The notes under the pieces were generated by a model. It ran no database searches. It was not told the origin of the DNA and was given only the letters and a program-made list of their open reading frames with translations. Positions 1 through 9,615 of a stretch of DNA of 64,000 bases are shown piece by piece; position 1 is the first letter of the stretch; each line of letters starts with the position of its first letter. The stretch is from contig VCJN01001349.1 of NCBI GenBank assembly GCA_006384855.1, positions 51,213-115,212 on the forward strand. Reading direction: 5' to 3'. A program made the position numbers and the translations under genes. The stretch is from Tetraselmis striata (taxonomy: Eukaryota > Chlorophyta > Chlorodendrophyceae > Chlorodendrales > Chlorodendraceae).

Positions 1-418
1 GAAATGTTGCAACGCCGGCCCGACGAAAGGGGTCATTCTCAGCGAGCTCTGCATTGTTGAGATGCTCTGTGAAGCGGCGGAGGTCCAACGTCTCTGTGTC
101 GACATCGGGGGCAGCGGCCACAAGTGCTAGAGTGACCTCATCGTGCATGTCGTCATCTTCAGTTACGCTGCCGGGCTCAAAGCAGCCCCTCACAACGTAA
201 TTGCCGCTACTGCCCATCTCCTCGTGGCAGAGTTGAGTGGCGTATCCTAAGACACGCTTGCCCATAGTAGCAGAGATGTCACGGAACCACTGTGTGCCAA
301 GCTTGAGGGCGTCAACCCTTGAAGTCCCCGCTCGTATCTCCCTATTCTTCACCTTGATGAGCTTGTTGTTTTGGACCTTGGTAACTTGCTCGTAGGCCTC
401 CTCAAATATAATAATCAT
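1..418 (-). CDS. Unidentified protein, partial at the window edge
   Basis: An uninterrupted minus-strand frame of 139 codons starts at an ATG at 418 and runs off the left edge with no stop. An in-frame TAA lies four codons upstream, so this is either a true start or the first part of an exon. The N-terminal half is mixed and charged, with the short motif MGKRVLGYATQLCHEE. The C-terminal half is acidic (three consecutive Asp near plus 150). Codons are GC-rich and end in C or G, unlike the AT-rich repeats next to it. I do not recognise the family. A small basic frame at 1430-1638 on the same strand could be an upstream exon. That the segment is coding rests on frame length and composition only. 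Confidence 0.5.
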   Translation of the reverse strand, partial: MIIIFEEAYEQVTKVQNNKLIKVKNREIRAGTSRVDALKLGTQWFRDISATMGKRVLGYATQLCHEEMGSSGNYVVRGCFEPGSVTEDDDMHDEVTLALVAAAPDVDTETLDLRRFTEHLNNAELAENDPFRRAGVATF

Positions 419-434
419 TATTTGTCTGTTTTAG

Positions 435-1215
435 CCCCCCCCCCCCCCCCCGGGGATCGGGGGGTTCCAATTTTCCGGGATTTAGCAACATCAAACATAC
501 TATATTAAATCATGCCTTTGACGGCATCTTGTATAAAATAGCTCCGGAACCGGTACAGGTACGCCTCGTTAACATTCCGCCTCAGGCCGTCGTGTAACCA
601 ACTCCTCATTTTATAGTGTGTTTTAGCCCCCCCCCCCCCCCCCCCCCAGGGTCCCCCTTCGTCCTATGATTTTCAGGGATTCACAAATCATGTTGTCGAC
701 AGTGAGCTAAAGCTAAATCCGTACATGTTTTTTTCGCTACTGGTATCTCATCTCCTGTGGTCGCTTTATGGAGGTATGTTCGTCGTGGTGTGGCACGCGG
801 GAGAAACCTGTACCCCTGCGTGTATAATAGGAATGTGATACGAGATCATTAGGCAGGTCCGATTTAATTTTATGTTTTAGAACCCCCCCTCTGTCCCCCC
901 CCCCCCCCCCCCCCCTCTACTTTATTTATGTTGATCTCATCGTACTTAGTATAACATGCCCAAAGTTGCATAATAGCTACCACTGGCATGACTTTTTTAT
1001 GGTTTCAATACATGGCTGTGTGGAGAAGGGTGTTCCCTGCCATATGCAAGCATAAAATGTAGAGGGGGTGGGGCACTTTTTGGAACCATCACCATATTAC
1101 AGTCAGCATCATGATAAACCAACCATACGGTGGCCTATCCACCCCTCCATGTAATGCTATGCTGCTGCCAAGCTGCTGTATGCCTTGCCTGGATATTAAA
1201 GACTTTCCCTGCGTT
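435..1215. other. Non-coding stretch with three poly-C tracts
   Basis: No convincing reading frame. It holds C runs at 435-451, 627-647 and about 898-915. The first two directly follow the same lead TTTTAG, which suggests copies of one repeat end rather than random slippage. The rest is AT-rich and unremarkable. Confidence 0.6.
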
Positions 1216-1429
1216 CTCTGGACGCTATCCACAGAACCAACAGCATAGTATATTCACGGCGGCGGTGCGGGGCTGAGCCCCCAGCCGCTCATGCACCGCT
1301 CCCAGCCGCCAAGTACTGCTTAAGTACGTGAACATAAAGTTGAGGCCACTTACAAAGTGACCCCCCCCCTCTATTTCTCCGGAAAGTAGAGTACTAAAAC
1401 ATAACATTAACATAACATAACTGCAGAGC

Positions 1430-1638
1430 GCCACAAAATCCAGAAGTATGACGAGGGTGTCCGAAACGCCGCCGGCATGCTTCGCTTTGTTCCTTTCGCC
1501 GTTTCCGAGTTTGGCTCGCTGGCCCCGCACGCTGAGGCTTTCCTGGTGGAGCTCGCGAAAACTAGCCACACACACACTGGCCTTTTCTGCGTGGCGCCGC
1601 CGTTTCTCCTTGCTCATCAACATGGCACATGCAGACAA
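1430..1638 (-). CDS. Possible exon of a basic protein, hypothetical
   Basis: A minus-strand frame begins with an ATG at 1638 and soon reads MSKEKRRRHAEKAS, a strongly basic start of the kind seen in nuclear proteins. It stays polar for about 65 codons and then becomes hydrophobic and AT-rich, as if leaving coding sequence. It lies upstream of the partial gene at 1-418 on the same strand and could be its first exon. No splice junction is certain. Opposite-strand frames also stay open here, so the call is weak. Confidence 0.2.
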
Positions 1639-1815
1639 CGTTCTTGGCGGGGTCGCGGCCGCGCGTGCGGCACGTGATGGTGCTCATGCGCCTGCGTCGC
1701 GTCGCTCGTCGGCATGTGTTGCTACGACCCGGGTCATTGGCTGCAAGCGTCCTCGCCGCGGCTGATAGCCTACCCCGGGGCGGTGGTCCCTAGCAGCTAG
1801 GTTCCTGGCAGCTAA

Positions 1816-1976
1816 GCGACTTCGTGGTTCCCTTGGCTCCTCCTTGGTTCTTGGCTCCCTGTCCTCCTGCTCGACCTTGGTTTCAGGCTTATGTCTCTCT
1901 TTTGCTGGCAACCTTTCATAGTTGCTGTTAGTTCTTTTTGTAGTGCGCATTTGTGAAAGCTCTGATGTAAGATCTT
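1816..1976 (-). repeat. Dispersed 160-bp repeat, copy 1
   Basis: This segment is the reverse complement of 12086-12243, with a few substitutions. The shared part includes GAAACCAAGGTCGAGCAGG and a downstream run of AGGAGCCA-like units. One strand of it reads as a short charged peptide (KPETKVEQED), which could be low-complexity coding sequence carried by a transposon. Boundaries are approximate. Confidence 0.75.
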
Positions 1977-2588
1977 TTTTTTAAACATAACATTAAATCG
2001 GACCTGCCTTACATAGGGTATGTTTGTTTGGCGGTACGGACATATAGGGTATGTACATTAGAACATATATGGAATGTATGTTTAATTCACACGCGTGAAG
2101 GTACTGGTACCCGTACACGAGCGGTGAACAAAGTACAAAGCCACTGCTACTACCGCGACGTCCCTGTACTTCAATATTGTAATTACTGGTACCCGAGTAC
2201 CAATACCTGTCGTCGTAGTTGGCGGCTTGCTGTGGGGATCTGCTTGTTAGTACGATACTGATGGTACCTGTACTGTACTGCTGTTAGGCGGTCGTGGATT
2301 TGTTTTACTGTGGATTTTGCCTGTTTGTAATTCGCACCAGTAGTAGCGATGTTCAAGGGTACCGGTATAAGGACAGGGCGGGCCGCTTCTAGGCGAATAG
2401 CTGTGTTGATCTTTTGGTACTGCGTTTAGCGGTACCCGGGTAGGTGGGTTTGTAAATGGCCTACTTCCTGTATTTTAAATTCATACCAGTACAGGGATTG
2501 TAATTGACACCAGTATACGAGTACATGGTACCAGTACCTGCGGTTTAAGGGTTTTTGTCCTTTTTGTAATTCACACCAGTACCTGCGG

Positions 2589-2664
2589 TGTAAGGATATG
2601 TACCATACAAATCCCCATGTGGGTACCCAGTGCCTGGTGCATTTATTTGCGCGGTATCCTTACA
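2589..2664 (-). repeat. 73-bp TIR miniature element, copy A
   Basis: It starts TGTAAGGATA and ends TATCCTTACA (10-bp terminal inverted repeats), with GGGTACCC near the centre. It is in opposite orientation to copy B at 2709-2781, so the pair forms an inverted repeat around a 44-bp spacer. Confidence 0.8.
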
Positions 2665-2708
2665 TTTGGTGCTTCTACGCACGAATTGGATCCGGGTTCG
2701 ATCCAAAC
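2665..2708 (+). other. Spacer with a tRNA T-arm-like hairpin
   Basis: The spacer between copies A and B contains GGATCCGGGTTCGATCC. This can fold into a 5-bp stem with a 7-base loop and includes the core of a pol III B box (GGTTCGATCC). The same spacer, inverted, lies beside copy D near 10470-10518, so it travels with the repeat. No complete tRNA cloverleaf or A box could be drawn. It may be a degraded tRNA-derived head. Confidence 0.4.
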
Positions 2709-2781
2709 TGTAAGGATGCCGCGCAAAACGCACCAGGCACTGGGTACCCACATGGGGATTTGTGTGGTACATATCCTTACA
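2709..2781 (+). repeat. 73-bp TIR miniature element, copy B
   Basis: It starts TGTAAGGATG and ends TATCCTTACA, and it is the inverted partner of copy A. The interior contains GCGCAAAACGCACCAGGCAC followed by the GGTACC core. Confidence 0.8.
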
Positions 2782-2784
2782 TGC

Positions 2785-3270
2785 GGCCTCAGTGCCTGTC
2801 GTCGTAGTTGGCGGCTCGCTTTGCGGATCAGTTCGGTACTGATGGTACCTGAACTGTATGTACTGCTGTTAGCGGTCGTCGTGGATTTGCTACCCGGTGC
2901 CCCTGTGGATTTGGCCTGTTTGTAATTCGCACCAGTAGCAGTAGCTAGCTGCCGATTTCAGTGGGGCCAGTCCTGTCCCGGGGGCGAAAAAACAAAAGTA
3001 GCTGCCGCAGGGAACCGGTACCAGTTCAGGGTTTGTACTGGTTTTAATTCTGGGGAACTGCCCTTTTTGTAATTCACACCAGTACAGGGTTTGTAATGCG
3101 GGCCGCTTTTTTTTTTTCGCCCCTGGGACAGGACTGGCACCAGTGAAACCCTTGCAGCGTCTCTACGACGGCCGCTTTTAGGCTTGTTGATCTTTTGGTA
3201 CTGCTTTTAGCGGTACCCGGGTAGATAATAAGTCTGACACGGCCTTCCTGTGTTTAAATTCATAACAGTA
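2785..3270. repeat. GGTACC-rich dispersed repeat field
   Basis: Made of short direct repeats also seen at 2400-2580, 9613-9800, 12310-12460 and 51255-51405. They include TTTTTGTAATTCACACCAG, GATCTTTTGGTACTGC and CAGGGTTTGTAATGCGGGCC. GGTACC and its half site GTAC are strongly over-represented. No gene is seen. Copia-1 is inserted at the right end of this field. Confidence 0.6.
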
Positions 3271-3275
3271 CAGAG

Positions 3276-3779
3276 TGTGGGACCCAGGGTACTTCGGTAC
3301 CCTGAATCCGCTTTTTCTCTCTGTGAAATCCGCATTTTTCCAGTGAACAGGTGGCTGCCGTACATGTGCCTAATTTGGACCGTATGGCAAAAGTACGACA
3401 CCCAGTTGTTACCAAAGCATGGCACCTAGGCATCTTTGCGAGTTGCCCTTCTTAGACAGAGAGGTGTCGGTCCTAATTGACACCTAGCCGGCTGGTATAA
3501 ATTGCCAGCCTCGGCTCCTTGTAATTCAATCAACTGCTCTTCCCAGAAATGTTCCGACGCACCCATTCTCTCGTGACAGTGCCACTCAGCCATCACCTCG
3601 GCGACAGCGACTACCTTTCGTCCATCGCCCACGGCTCACAGCAGCCCTTTGCCTTTCCAGCTTGCACCTTGCTTGCTGGCACTCGACGTGATTCGACGCG
3701 TGTACGCCCACTCTCGCCCACTCTCCTCCCATCAGTGACAGTGCCACTCAGCCATCACTTCAATAATCTCCCTCCGACA
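3276..3779 (+). repeat. Copia-1 5' LTR
   Basis: It begins TGTGGGACCC and ends CTCCGACA. The 3' LTR matches it almost base for base, and Copia-2 has a matching LTR at 43642-44129. The close similarity of the two Copia-1 LTRs suggests a fairly recent insertion. Confidence 0.93.
3496..3502 (+). promoter_or_regulatory. TATA box in the 5' LTR
   Basis: TATAAAT lies about two thirds of the way into the LTR and is followed within 35 bases by TTGTAATTCA, a plausible initiation region. The motif is kept in the Copia-2 LTR (minus strand near 43925) but is CATAAAT in the Copia-1 3' LTR. Confidence 0.55.
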
Positions 3780-3958
3780 GGTTTTTGGGCCCTCTCCTTT
3801 GGCACGACGTCTTGACCCATGCCAGAGGCTTCAACCTACGTGTATCTCGACCCTCGACACCTTTCGACGATCGACGGCGCCGTGCGACGAGTTTTTCTTC
3901 CCACCCGCCCTCCCCTACAGTTATACATCCTCTAGCACAAGTGCGCCATCCCTTCGCA

Positions 3959-6475
3959 ATGTCTACCAGCATCAACACCGGCATGATGAACACCCCCCTG
4001 GCCAATCTGGCTCGGCAGAGTGCGATCAAGACCGACCCTGGCGACGCCCCGCCACCGCCAGACTTCCGTGATGATACCAGTTATGACGACACCTTCAGCA
4101 TGGACGAGGCATCAGACAGTGACTCAGGTGACATCCAGCATATCAAGCCAGCTGCAGTGAAGCCAACACTCGACCTCAAGAACGTCCCCATCTGGGACAA
4201 CACCATCTCTACGCGGGACAACGCTCAAGCAATCAAGATCGCTCTCGGCGGCGCCGGCTACTTGGACACCACCAAGGGCAAAGGCACCCGTCAAGAACAA
4301 ATGATCCTTCTGGCAGCCTTGCGCCACGCAACGGCGCATTATCCCATGGCACTAACCATCGTCAACATCATCACCATGGACTCCGGGAAGTGTGGATATA
4401 CAGCATGGAAGACTCTTCTTACTGAGTTTCAGGGCTCAGCCATGGAGGCGCGCAAGCGTCAGCGTCAGCGCGTCCGCGCGTGCCCACCAAACCTCAATTC
4501 CTACAACCCCAGGGACCCGCAGCACACCACCAGGCCCATCGTCGTCTGCAGACGGTGTGGCCGTCCGGGCCATACTCACCATCAGTGTGTGGCCATGCGC
4601 CATGCCAACGGCCTGCGTATCCTGGATGACACCACACCGACCAGCACCATGACCAACCCTCGCTATGACCGCCATCAGCGCGAACCTGCGGAGCGTCGCG
4701 TCAACACCGGCTATGGCCACAACCCGCGCGACAACTACCACCATCAAGAGCCGCCAGGTCAGCATTTCTACAACAACAACCGCAACAATCAGGACAGGCT
4801 CCGGCGGCAGCAGCGTTGGACCAACCAGGGCGGCAACGACGGCAGGCGGCGTCATCAACAGCCAGTCGGCTTCGTCTCCCCGGCTGGACATCATCACCCG
4901 GGGCATCAGCAGGCTGACGACAACTCCAACCAGCGGCCGACGGGACACCAACATGCCTACCCGTTCGTGGGTGTGTCCCCATCGGCACAGCACCACAGCA
5001 GCATGCCCATCATGCTCACCTGCACCACCGCAGCCCCGGGAGGGGCGGCCGCCGGAGCACATGAGGGGGAGGGCGAGGACAGCGCGGAGGATGACTTACA
5101 TGACCCCTGCCACGTCCCCTGCTCCGACTCTTATGACGTCTTCGAGTCCCCGTTCTCACACTCATGGCGTGTCCACCACTCCCGCCCTCACCCCGACGCC
5201 TTCCCGATCTTCGATACCCCCGACATTCCCCCCCGCTGGAACATTTACTCCCATCCCTACCCCCTCGATCCCCCCATCCACCTATTCGACATCAATTCGC
5301 GACGTCCTCAACCCGTCCCCACCCCAGCCCCACCCCTATGCCTAACCTCACCCACATTCGTAGCCTCAGCGGCGTTGGCATCCCACATCCTTCATGCGGA
5401 GCAAGGCGCGCTGCGTGGCGACCCGCCACCAACGCTACCGCTCCTCACCGTTGCGCCAATCCTCCCGCGGCCAACCTCTCTGGTCATCGACCATCTCTTT
5501 TCGCCATGCCATGGCCCATCGGCATCTGAAGTAGAGGCTCAAGTAGAATACGGCTTCACCATCCACAAGATCACCGGCGCCGACCCGTCGCCCGAGGCTC
5601 GTACTATGTGGACACATCGCCTACGTGCCATCGGCGACAAGTACCCGGGCCGTCTGCCCCCATCAGCTTTTCAGGACTGTCATGCCAGGGCCCCCATGGA
5701 CGTCAACGACATCACCATCACGGCGCTAGAGGCCCTTCGCCCGGTCACCCTCATCGTGTCAGGCCCATCGTGTCAACCATGGTCACGTGCGGGTTCACGC
5801 CTTGGCTGGCATGACCATCGCTCTCGGGCCTTTGCTTCCGTCATCGGTTTCATCCGTTTCTACCTGACTACACAGCCCACACCGGTGCGCTACATCGTGG
5901 AGAATGTTCCAGGCGCGTTGGACTTCCCTGAGATACTCTCCTCACTTGGCACCGGCAACATCATGCGTGCGACCGCCTGCGGCTCGGCCGCTCACCGCGA
6001 CACCCTCCTGTGGGCCAATATCGCTTTGCAAACAGACGTCCAGACCTACATCGACAACATCAACGCCATCGAGCTCACCGACCCCGGCCCCTGCGCGTGG
6101 GACCTCTGTCTCTCCGAATTCCCCCATTTTACTCCGGTCGTGACAACTGACTACTTTCCGAAGTTCGTCGACCGCCCCGGCTCATACGCTTTTCGCATGC
6201 AAACCAACGTTCAGCCGGGCACTGGCATGGTCTACGAACATGATGGCCCATGGTCCTGCGCAGACAACGGCAGAATGTGCGAACCCTGTGCAGCTCTAAG
6301 CGCTCGCGCCATGGGCTTTACCTTGGATGATCTGCCCACATCTCACCTTTCCGAGGCGACACTGCGCAAACTTCTCGGCGGTGTCATCGACCTCAACGTC
6401 ATGCGCAACTACACCAAGGCTGTCTCGGGCGCCGCCCCTGCCCCAGTCGTCATCAATGTCTGCCACACGTCATAG
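3959..6475 (+). CDS. Gag fused to a C5-cytosine DNA methyltransferase
   Basis: One open frame of 838 codons; the ATG at 3959 is chosen because MSTSI-type starts align in both copia copies. Order: acidic N-terminus, copia-type Gag helices, CCHC zinc knuckle (CRRCGRPGHTHHQC, near 4550), His/Pro/Asn-rich linker, then methyltransferase from about 5480. Methyltransferase motifs visible: a motif I-like LFSPCHGPS; motif IV PSCQPWS with the catalytic Cys codon at 5771; motif VI YIVENVPG with Glu at 5900; a motif VIII-like GSAAHRD; and a terminal LLGGVIDLNV block resembling motif X. In known families this fold transfers methyl from S-adenosylmethionine to C5 of cytosine in DNA. The product may methylate element or host DNA, or cDNA in the particle; this is inference. 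Compared with Copia-2, Gag has an internal deletion after codons for TEFQGSA. No protease is seen between zinc knuckle and methyltransferase. The subfamily (Dcm-, DNMT1-, DNMT3- or DRM-like) is unresolved. Confidence 0.88.
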   Translation: MSTSINTGMMNTPLANLARQSAIKTDPGDAPPPPDFRDDTSYDDTFSMDEASDSDSGDIQHIKPAAVKPTLDLKNVPIWDNTISTRDNAQAIKIALGGAGYLDTTKGKGTRQEQMILLAALRHATAHYPMALTIVNIITMDSGKCGYTAWKTLLTEFQGSAMEARKRQRQRVRACPPNLNSYNPRDPQHTTRPIVVCRRCGRPGHTHHQCVAMRHANGLRILDDTTPTSTMTNPRYDRHQREPAERRVNTGYGHNPRDNYHHQEPPGQHFYNNNRNNQDRLRRQQRWTNQGGNDGRRRHQQPVGFVSPAGHHHPGHQQADDNSNQRPTGHQHAYPFVGVSPSAQHHSSMPIMLTCTTAAPGGAAAGAHEGEGEDSAEDDLHDPCHVPCSDSYDVFESPFSHSWRVHHSRPHPDAFPIFDTPDIPPRWNIYSHPYPLDPPIHLFDINSRRPQPVPTPAPPLCLTSPTFVASAALASHILHAEQGALRGDPPPTLPLLTVAPILPRPTSLVIDHLFSPCHGPSASEVEAQVEYGFTIHKITGADPSPEARTMWTHRLRAIGDKYPGRLPPSAFQDCHARAPMDVNDITITALEALRPVTLIVSGPSCQPWSRAGSRLGWHDHRSRAFASVIGFIRFYLTTQPTPVRYIVENVPGALDFPEILSSLGTGNIMRATACGSAAHRDTLLWANIALQTDVQTYIDNINAIELTDPGPCAWDLCLSEFPHFTPVVTTDYFPKFVDRPGSYAFRMQTNVQPGTGMVYEHDGPWSCADNGRMCEPCAALSARAMGFTLDDLPTSHLSEATLRKLLGGVIDLNVMRNYTKAVSGAAPAPVVINVCHTS

Positions 6476-6478
6476 CAA

Positions 6479-7066
6479 TTGGCGCGATATATCACCATGC
6501 GCACCATGCATGGACGAGGCCGTCCGCGCCATCCATCAGCTTCATGCGGCAGTGCTCGGCATGGGTCACACCGTTCAACGCATACGTGCCGATCGCAGCG
6601 CAGTCTATACCGGCTCTCCTTTGCGTCAAGCATGTGCCGACCTCAACATCGCGCTGGAGTTTACCGCGTCCCACTCTCATCATCAGGCAGGCCTGGCGGA
6701 GCGCTCTTTCCGCACTATCGGTGAGTGTGCCCAAGCCATGCTCCTCCACGCCGGCCTCGACCGCACCTTTTGGGATTGGGCGTATCTTCACGCCGTCTAT
6801 ATCTCTGCAACCGCCAGTGGAGCTCGTCCGCCAACGCCATACCTTACACGCTGATGACCGGTCGCAAGCCCGACCTCGCCAACCTGCATGTTTTCGGCTG
6901 CGTGGCCCGGGTCAACATACCTGTGACTATGCGGGCAGCCAAGGGCAAAATGACACCTAAATCTTGGCCGGGCATCTATGTTGGCCACCATGAGGACTCA
7001 GCCAGCTACCGCATCTACAACCCTAGCTACCAGGCGCGAAACGGTGACACGCGATGTCATCTTTGA
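6479..7066 (+). pseudogene. Copia-1 integrase remnant
   Basis: The frame shifts directly after the methyltransferase stop. It then reads the C-terminal part of a copia integrase: RADRSAVYT where the DNG motif with the second catalytic Asp is expected, and HHQAGLAERSFRTI around the catalytic Glu. FWDWAYLHAVYI and, after a frameshift near 6840, FGCVARV with PKSWPGIYVGHH complete the usual copia integrase tail. The HHCC zinc finger and first catalytic Asp are missing. The methyltransferase therefore sits where protease and the integrase N-terminus normally lie. Not functional as read. Confidence 0.82.
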
Positions 7067-7429
7067 CGAGGTGACACGACCCTTCTCCAGCACACCAGCA
7101 CTCTCTATGCCTGTCTTCCAGTTTCCCGACGATGACCACCTGCTGGACGAGCCGCAGCCCTTGGACAAGGAGGAGGGGCCCCAAGCACCGCCACCCATGC
7201 CACCATCAACGGCGCTTGCCTCAGCGCAGGGGGGTGGGGGGCACCTCCGCATCAAGACAAGCAATTTTCTTCAGCGTCATCAAGAGGGGGACGCCACAGC
7301 ACTACCAACTCCTCACTCCAGTGAATCGGCGCACATTTCTTCCCCTTATGTCGACCTCGGCGACTACCACCCCACGCTAGTGGCATCCGCCATCGCGGAG
7401 GTTGTGCGCCCCTACCCTGCGCAAATGGC

Positions 7430-8330
7430 CCCCCTCGCCCTACCAGCACCCACTGTCCGCGTGTCCAAGGCGCCGCGCAACTACAAGGAGGCCATCTCCA
7501 GCAATCACTTCGATGATTGGAAACAGTCCATGGACCGAGATATCGCCTCTATCGCCAAGATGGAGACCTTAGTTTTGATCAGCATCCCTGAGCGTCGACA
7601 TGACAACCCATCAGCAATCGTCATACATACGGCGTGGGCCTTCGCGGGAAAAGGACGGCAACCTCATCAAGCGCAAGGCCATAGTGGTCGTCCGCGGCGA
7701 TCAACTTATTGCCGGCGAGAACTATGATGACACCAAGACCTATGCCCCAGTCGTCAGCTTCATCGCCTTGCGCACCACTATTGCTCTCGCAGTTCAACTC
7801 GACTGGGAGCTGTACCAGTTCGACGTCACCTGTGCTTTCCTCAACGCTGACCTCGATGAAGATGTCTACGTCTACCCCCCCCCTCCCCCCCGGCTACGGC
7901 CGCAAGGACCAGGCTTGAAAACTCGTTAAGGCACTCTATGGCCTGCCGCAGGCGCCCAAGGCATGGTTCCTGCGCTTTTCTTCCTTTCTCCGTGACTTCG
8001 GCTTCGTCAGCTCCGAGTGCGATCCAGGCGTATGGACGCTGCTCGCAGTCGATGGATCCCTACTGGCCATCCTATGCGTCTAGGTCGATGACATCATGCC
8101 GGCTACCTCCCCATCGTCCGATATCCAAGAGCGTTTTCAGACTTCTCTCTTCGCTACGTTTAATGCGACCACTGACGGCCTATGCACCTGGCTCCTTGGG
8201 ATGGCCATTGATTGCAAGCCGGGAGGTGTAATCCACCTCCATCAGGAGAAATACATCAACGACATCCTGACTACCTTCAACATGACGGCGTGCACGCCTC
8301 GCCGCCTGCCTTGCACGCCGGATACCAATT
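7430..8330 (+). pseudogene. Copia-1 reverse transcriptase, frameshifted
   Basis: Copia RT blocks in order: NYKEAI and W near 7480-7525, KAIVVVRGDQLIAGENY, TYAPVVSFIALRT, FDVTCAFLNADLDEDVYVYP (first catalytic Asp), then after a frameshift LYGLPQAPKAWF. The YVDD motif reads as stop-VDD: a TAG at 8081-8083 replaces the Tyr codon. At least three frameshifts are present, one beside a C run at 7877-7890. The sequence is unmistakably RT but dead. Confidence 0.88.
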
Positions 8331-8333
8331 TTC

Positions 8334-9050
8334 ATGACCCTACAGGCACGCACCAAACTCTTTCCCTATCCCAATCTTGTTGGCAGCCTTACCTGGTTGG
8401 CTGTCGCATCACGCCCGGACATTGCGTTCGTGGTCGGCCGACTGCGCGCCTACATGGCGTCCCCCACCGAGCGTCACTGGCATATCGCCGTATCGGTGCT
8501 GCGCTACCTCAAGGGCACCCCCAGCCATGGCCTCATTTTCCGGAAGCAACTAAACAACGAGGCGCCTGACTTCCTCTTCTTTGTGGACGCTGATTGGGCA
8601 ACCTTCATGCCCAAATACCGCTCCACTACCGGCTATCTTGCCCTGGTGCATGGTACCCCAGTCGCCTACCGCGCGCAAGTTCAGAAGAGCGTGGCCATGT
8701 CTACTGCCGAGTCGGAGTTCGTGGCGCTCTGCATGGCCTGCAACTGCATGGCCTTTATTCACGTTCTTCTGCGCCTGCTCAACCACCCTACCACTGACCC
8801 GGTACGGGTATGCGAGGACAATCAAGCGTGCATCGTTCAGGTGAAGCATGGTACGATTACAGGCGCGCAAAGCCACATTGACCTCAAGTTTCAGTGTGCA
8901 GCCCATCTCTACCAAGATGGAGTCATCGACATGCACTACACGCCTACCACAGACCAGCTCGCCGATTTCTTCACCAAGGCGCTACCGCTGACTACCTTTC
9001 TTCATTTCCGTGCTTACCCTGATGGGATCATCCGAGGAGCCTTGCGTTGC
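8334..9050 (+). pseudogene. Copia-1 RT end and RNase H
   Basis: A long open stretch gives the copia RT connection (LVGSLTWLAVASRPDIAF, YLKGTPSHGL) and the RNase H domain. RNase H marks are DADWA near 8587, KYRSTTGYLALV, SVAMSTAESEFVAL and the closing HYTPTTDQLADFFTKAL. RNase H removes the RNA strand during reverse transcription. The domain looks intact, but upstream frameshifts cut it off from the rest of Pol. The frame continues into the 3' LTR. Confidence 0.9.
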
Positions 9051-9106
9051 GCCTCTGCCACCATCAGTCTTGCGCCCGCGGGATTCCACAGGATGAGGAG
9101 GGGTAG

Positions 9107-9612
9107 TGTTGGACCCAGCGTACCCCGGTACCCCGAATCCGCATTTTCTCTCTGTGAAATCCGCATTTTTCCAGTGAACAGGTGGCTGCCGTACATGTGC
9201 CTAATTTGGACCGTATGGCAGAAGTACGACACCCAGTTGTTACCAAAGCATGGCACCTAGGCATCTTTGCGAGTTGCCCTTCTTAGACATAGAGGTTTCC
9301 GTCCTAATTGACACCTAGCCGGCTGGCATAAATTGCCAGCCTCGGCTCCTTGTAATTCCGTCAACTGCTCTTCCCAGAAATGTTCCGACTCGCCCATTCT
9401 CTCTCGTGACAGTGCCACTCAGCCATCACCTCGGCGACAGCGACTACCTTTCGTCCATCGCCCACGGCTCACAGCAGCCCTTTGCCTTTCCAGCTTGCAC
9501 CTTGCTTGCTGGCACTTGACGTGATTCGACGCGTGTACGCCCACTCTCGCCGACTCTCCTCCCATCAGTGACAGTGCCACTCAGCCATCACTTCAATAAT
9601 CTCCCTCCGACA
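9107..9612 (+). repeat. Copia-1 3' LTR
   Basis: It begins TGTTGGACCC after the polypurine tract and ends CTCCGACA. It differs from the 5' LTR by scattered substitutions and a few-base indels. Confidence 0.93.
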
Positions 9613-9615
9613 GAG

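Larger units (their letters stand above)
3276..9612 (+). mobile_element. Copia-1: Ty1/copia element carrying a DNA methyltransferase
   Basis: Two near-identical LTRs (3276-3779 and 9107-9612) bracket Gag, a C5-cytosine methyltransferase, an integrase remnant, reverse transcriptase and RNase H. RT followed by RNase H after integrase is the copia order. A purine-rich tract (GGATGAGGAGGGGTAG) sits directly before the 3' LTR. CAGAG lies immediately left of the 5' LTR at 3271-3275 and again at 9611-9615. It fits a 5-bp target duplication if the LTR ends two bases before the canonical CA; the exact end is ambiguous. The target is the dispersed repeat field. Pol is broken by frameshifts and stops, so this copy is not autonomous. 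Its first reading frame is intact. Confidence 0.93.

Noticed and set aside
2670..2705. A tRNA gene
   Set aside because: Only a T-arm-like hairpin is visible; acceptor, D and anticodon arms cannot be drawn.
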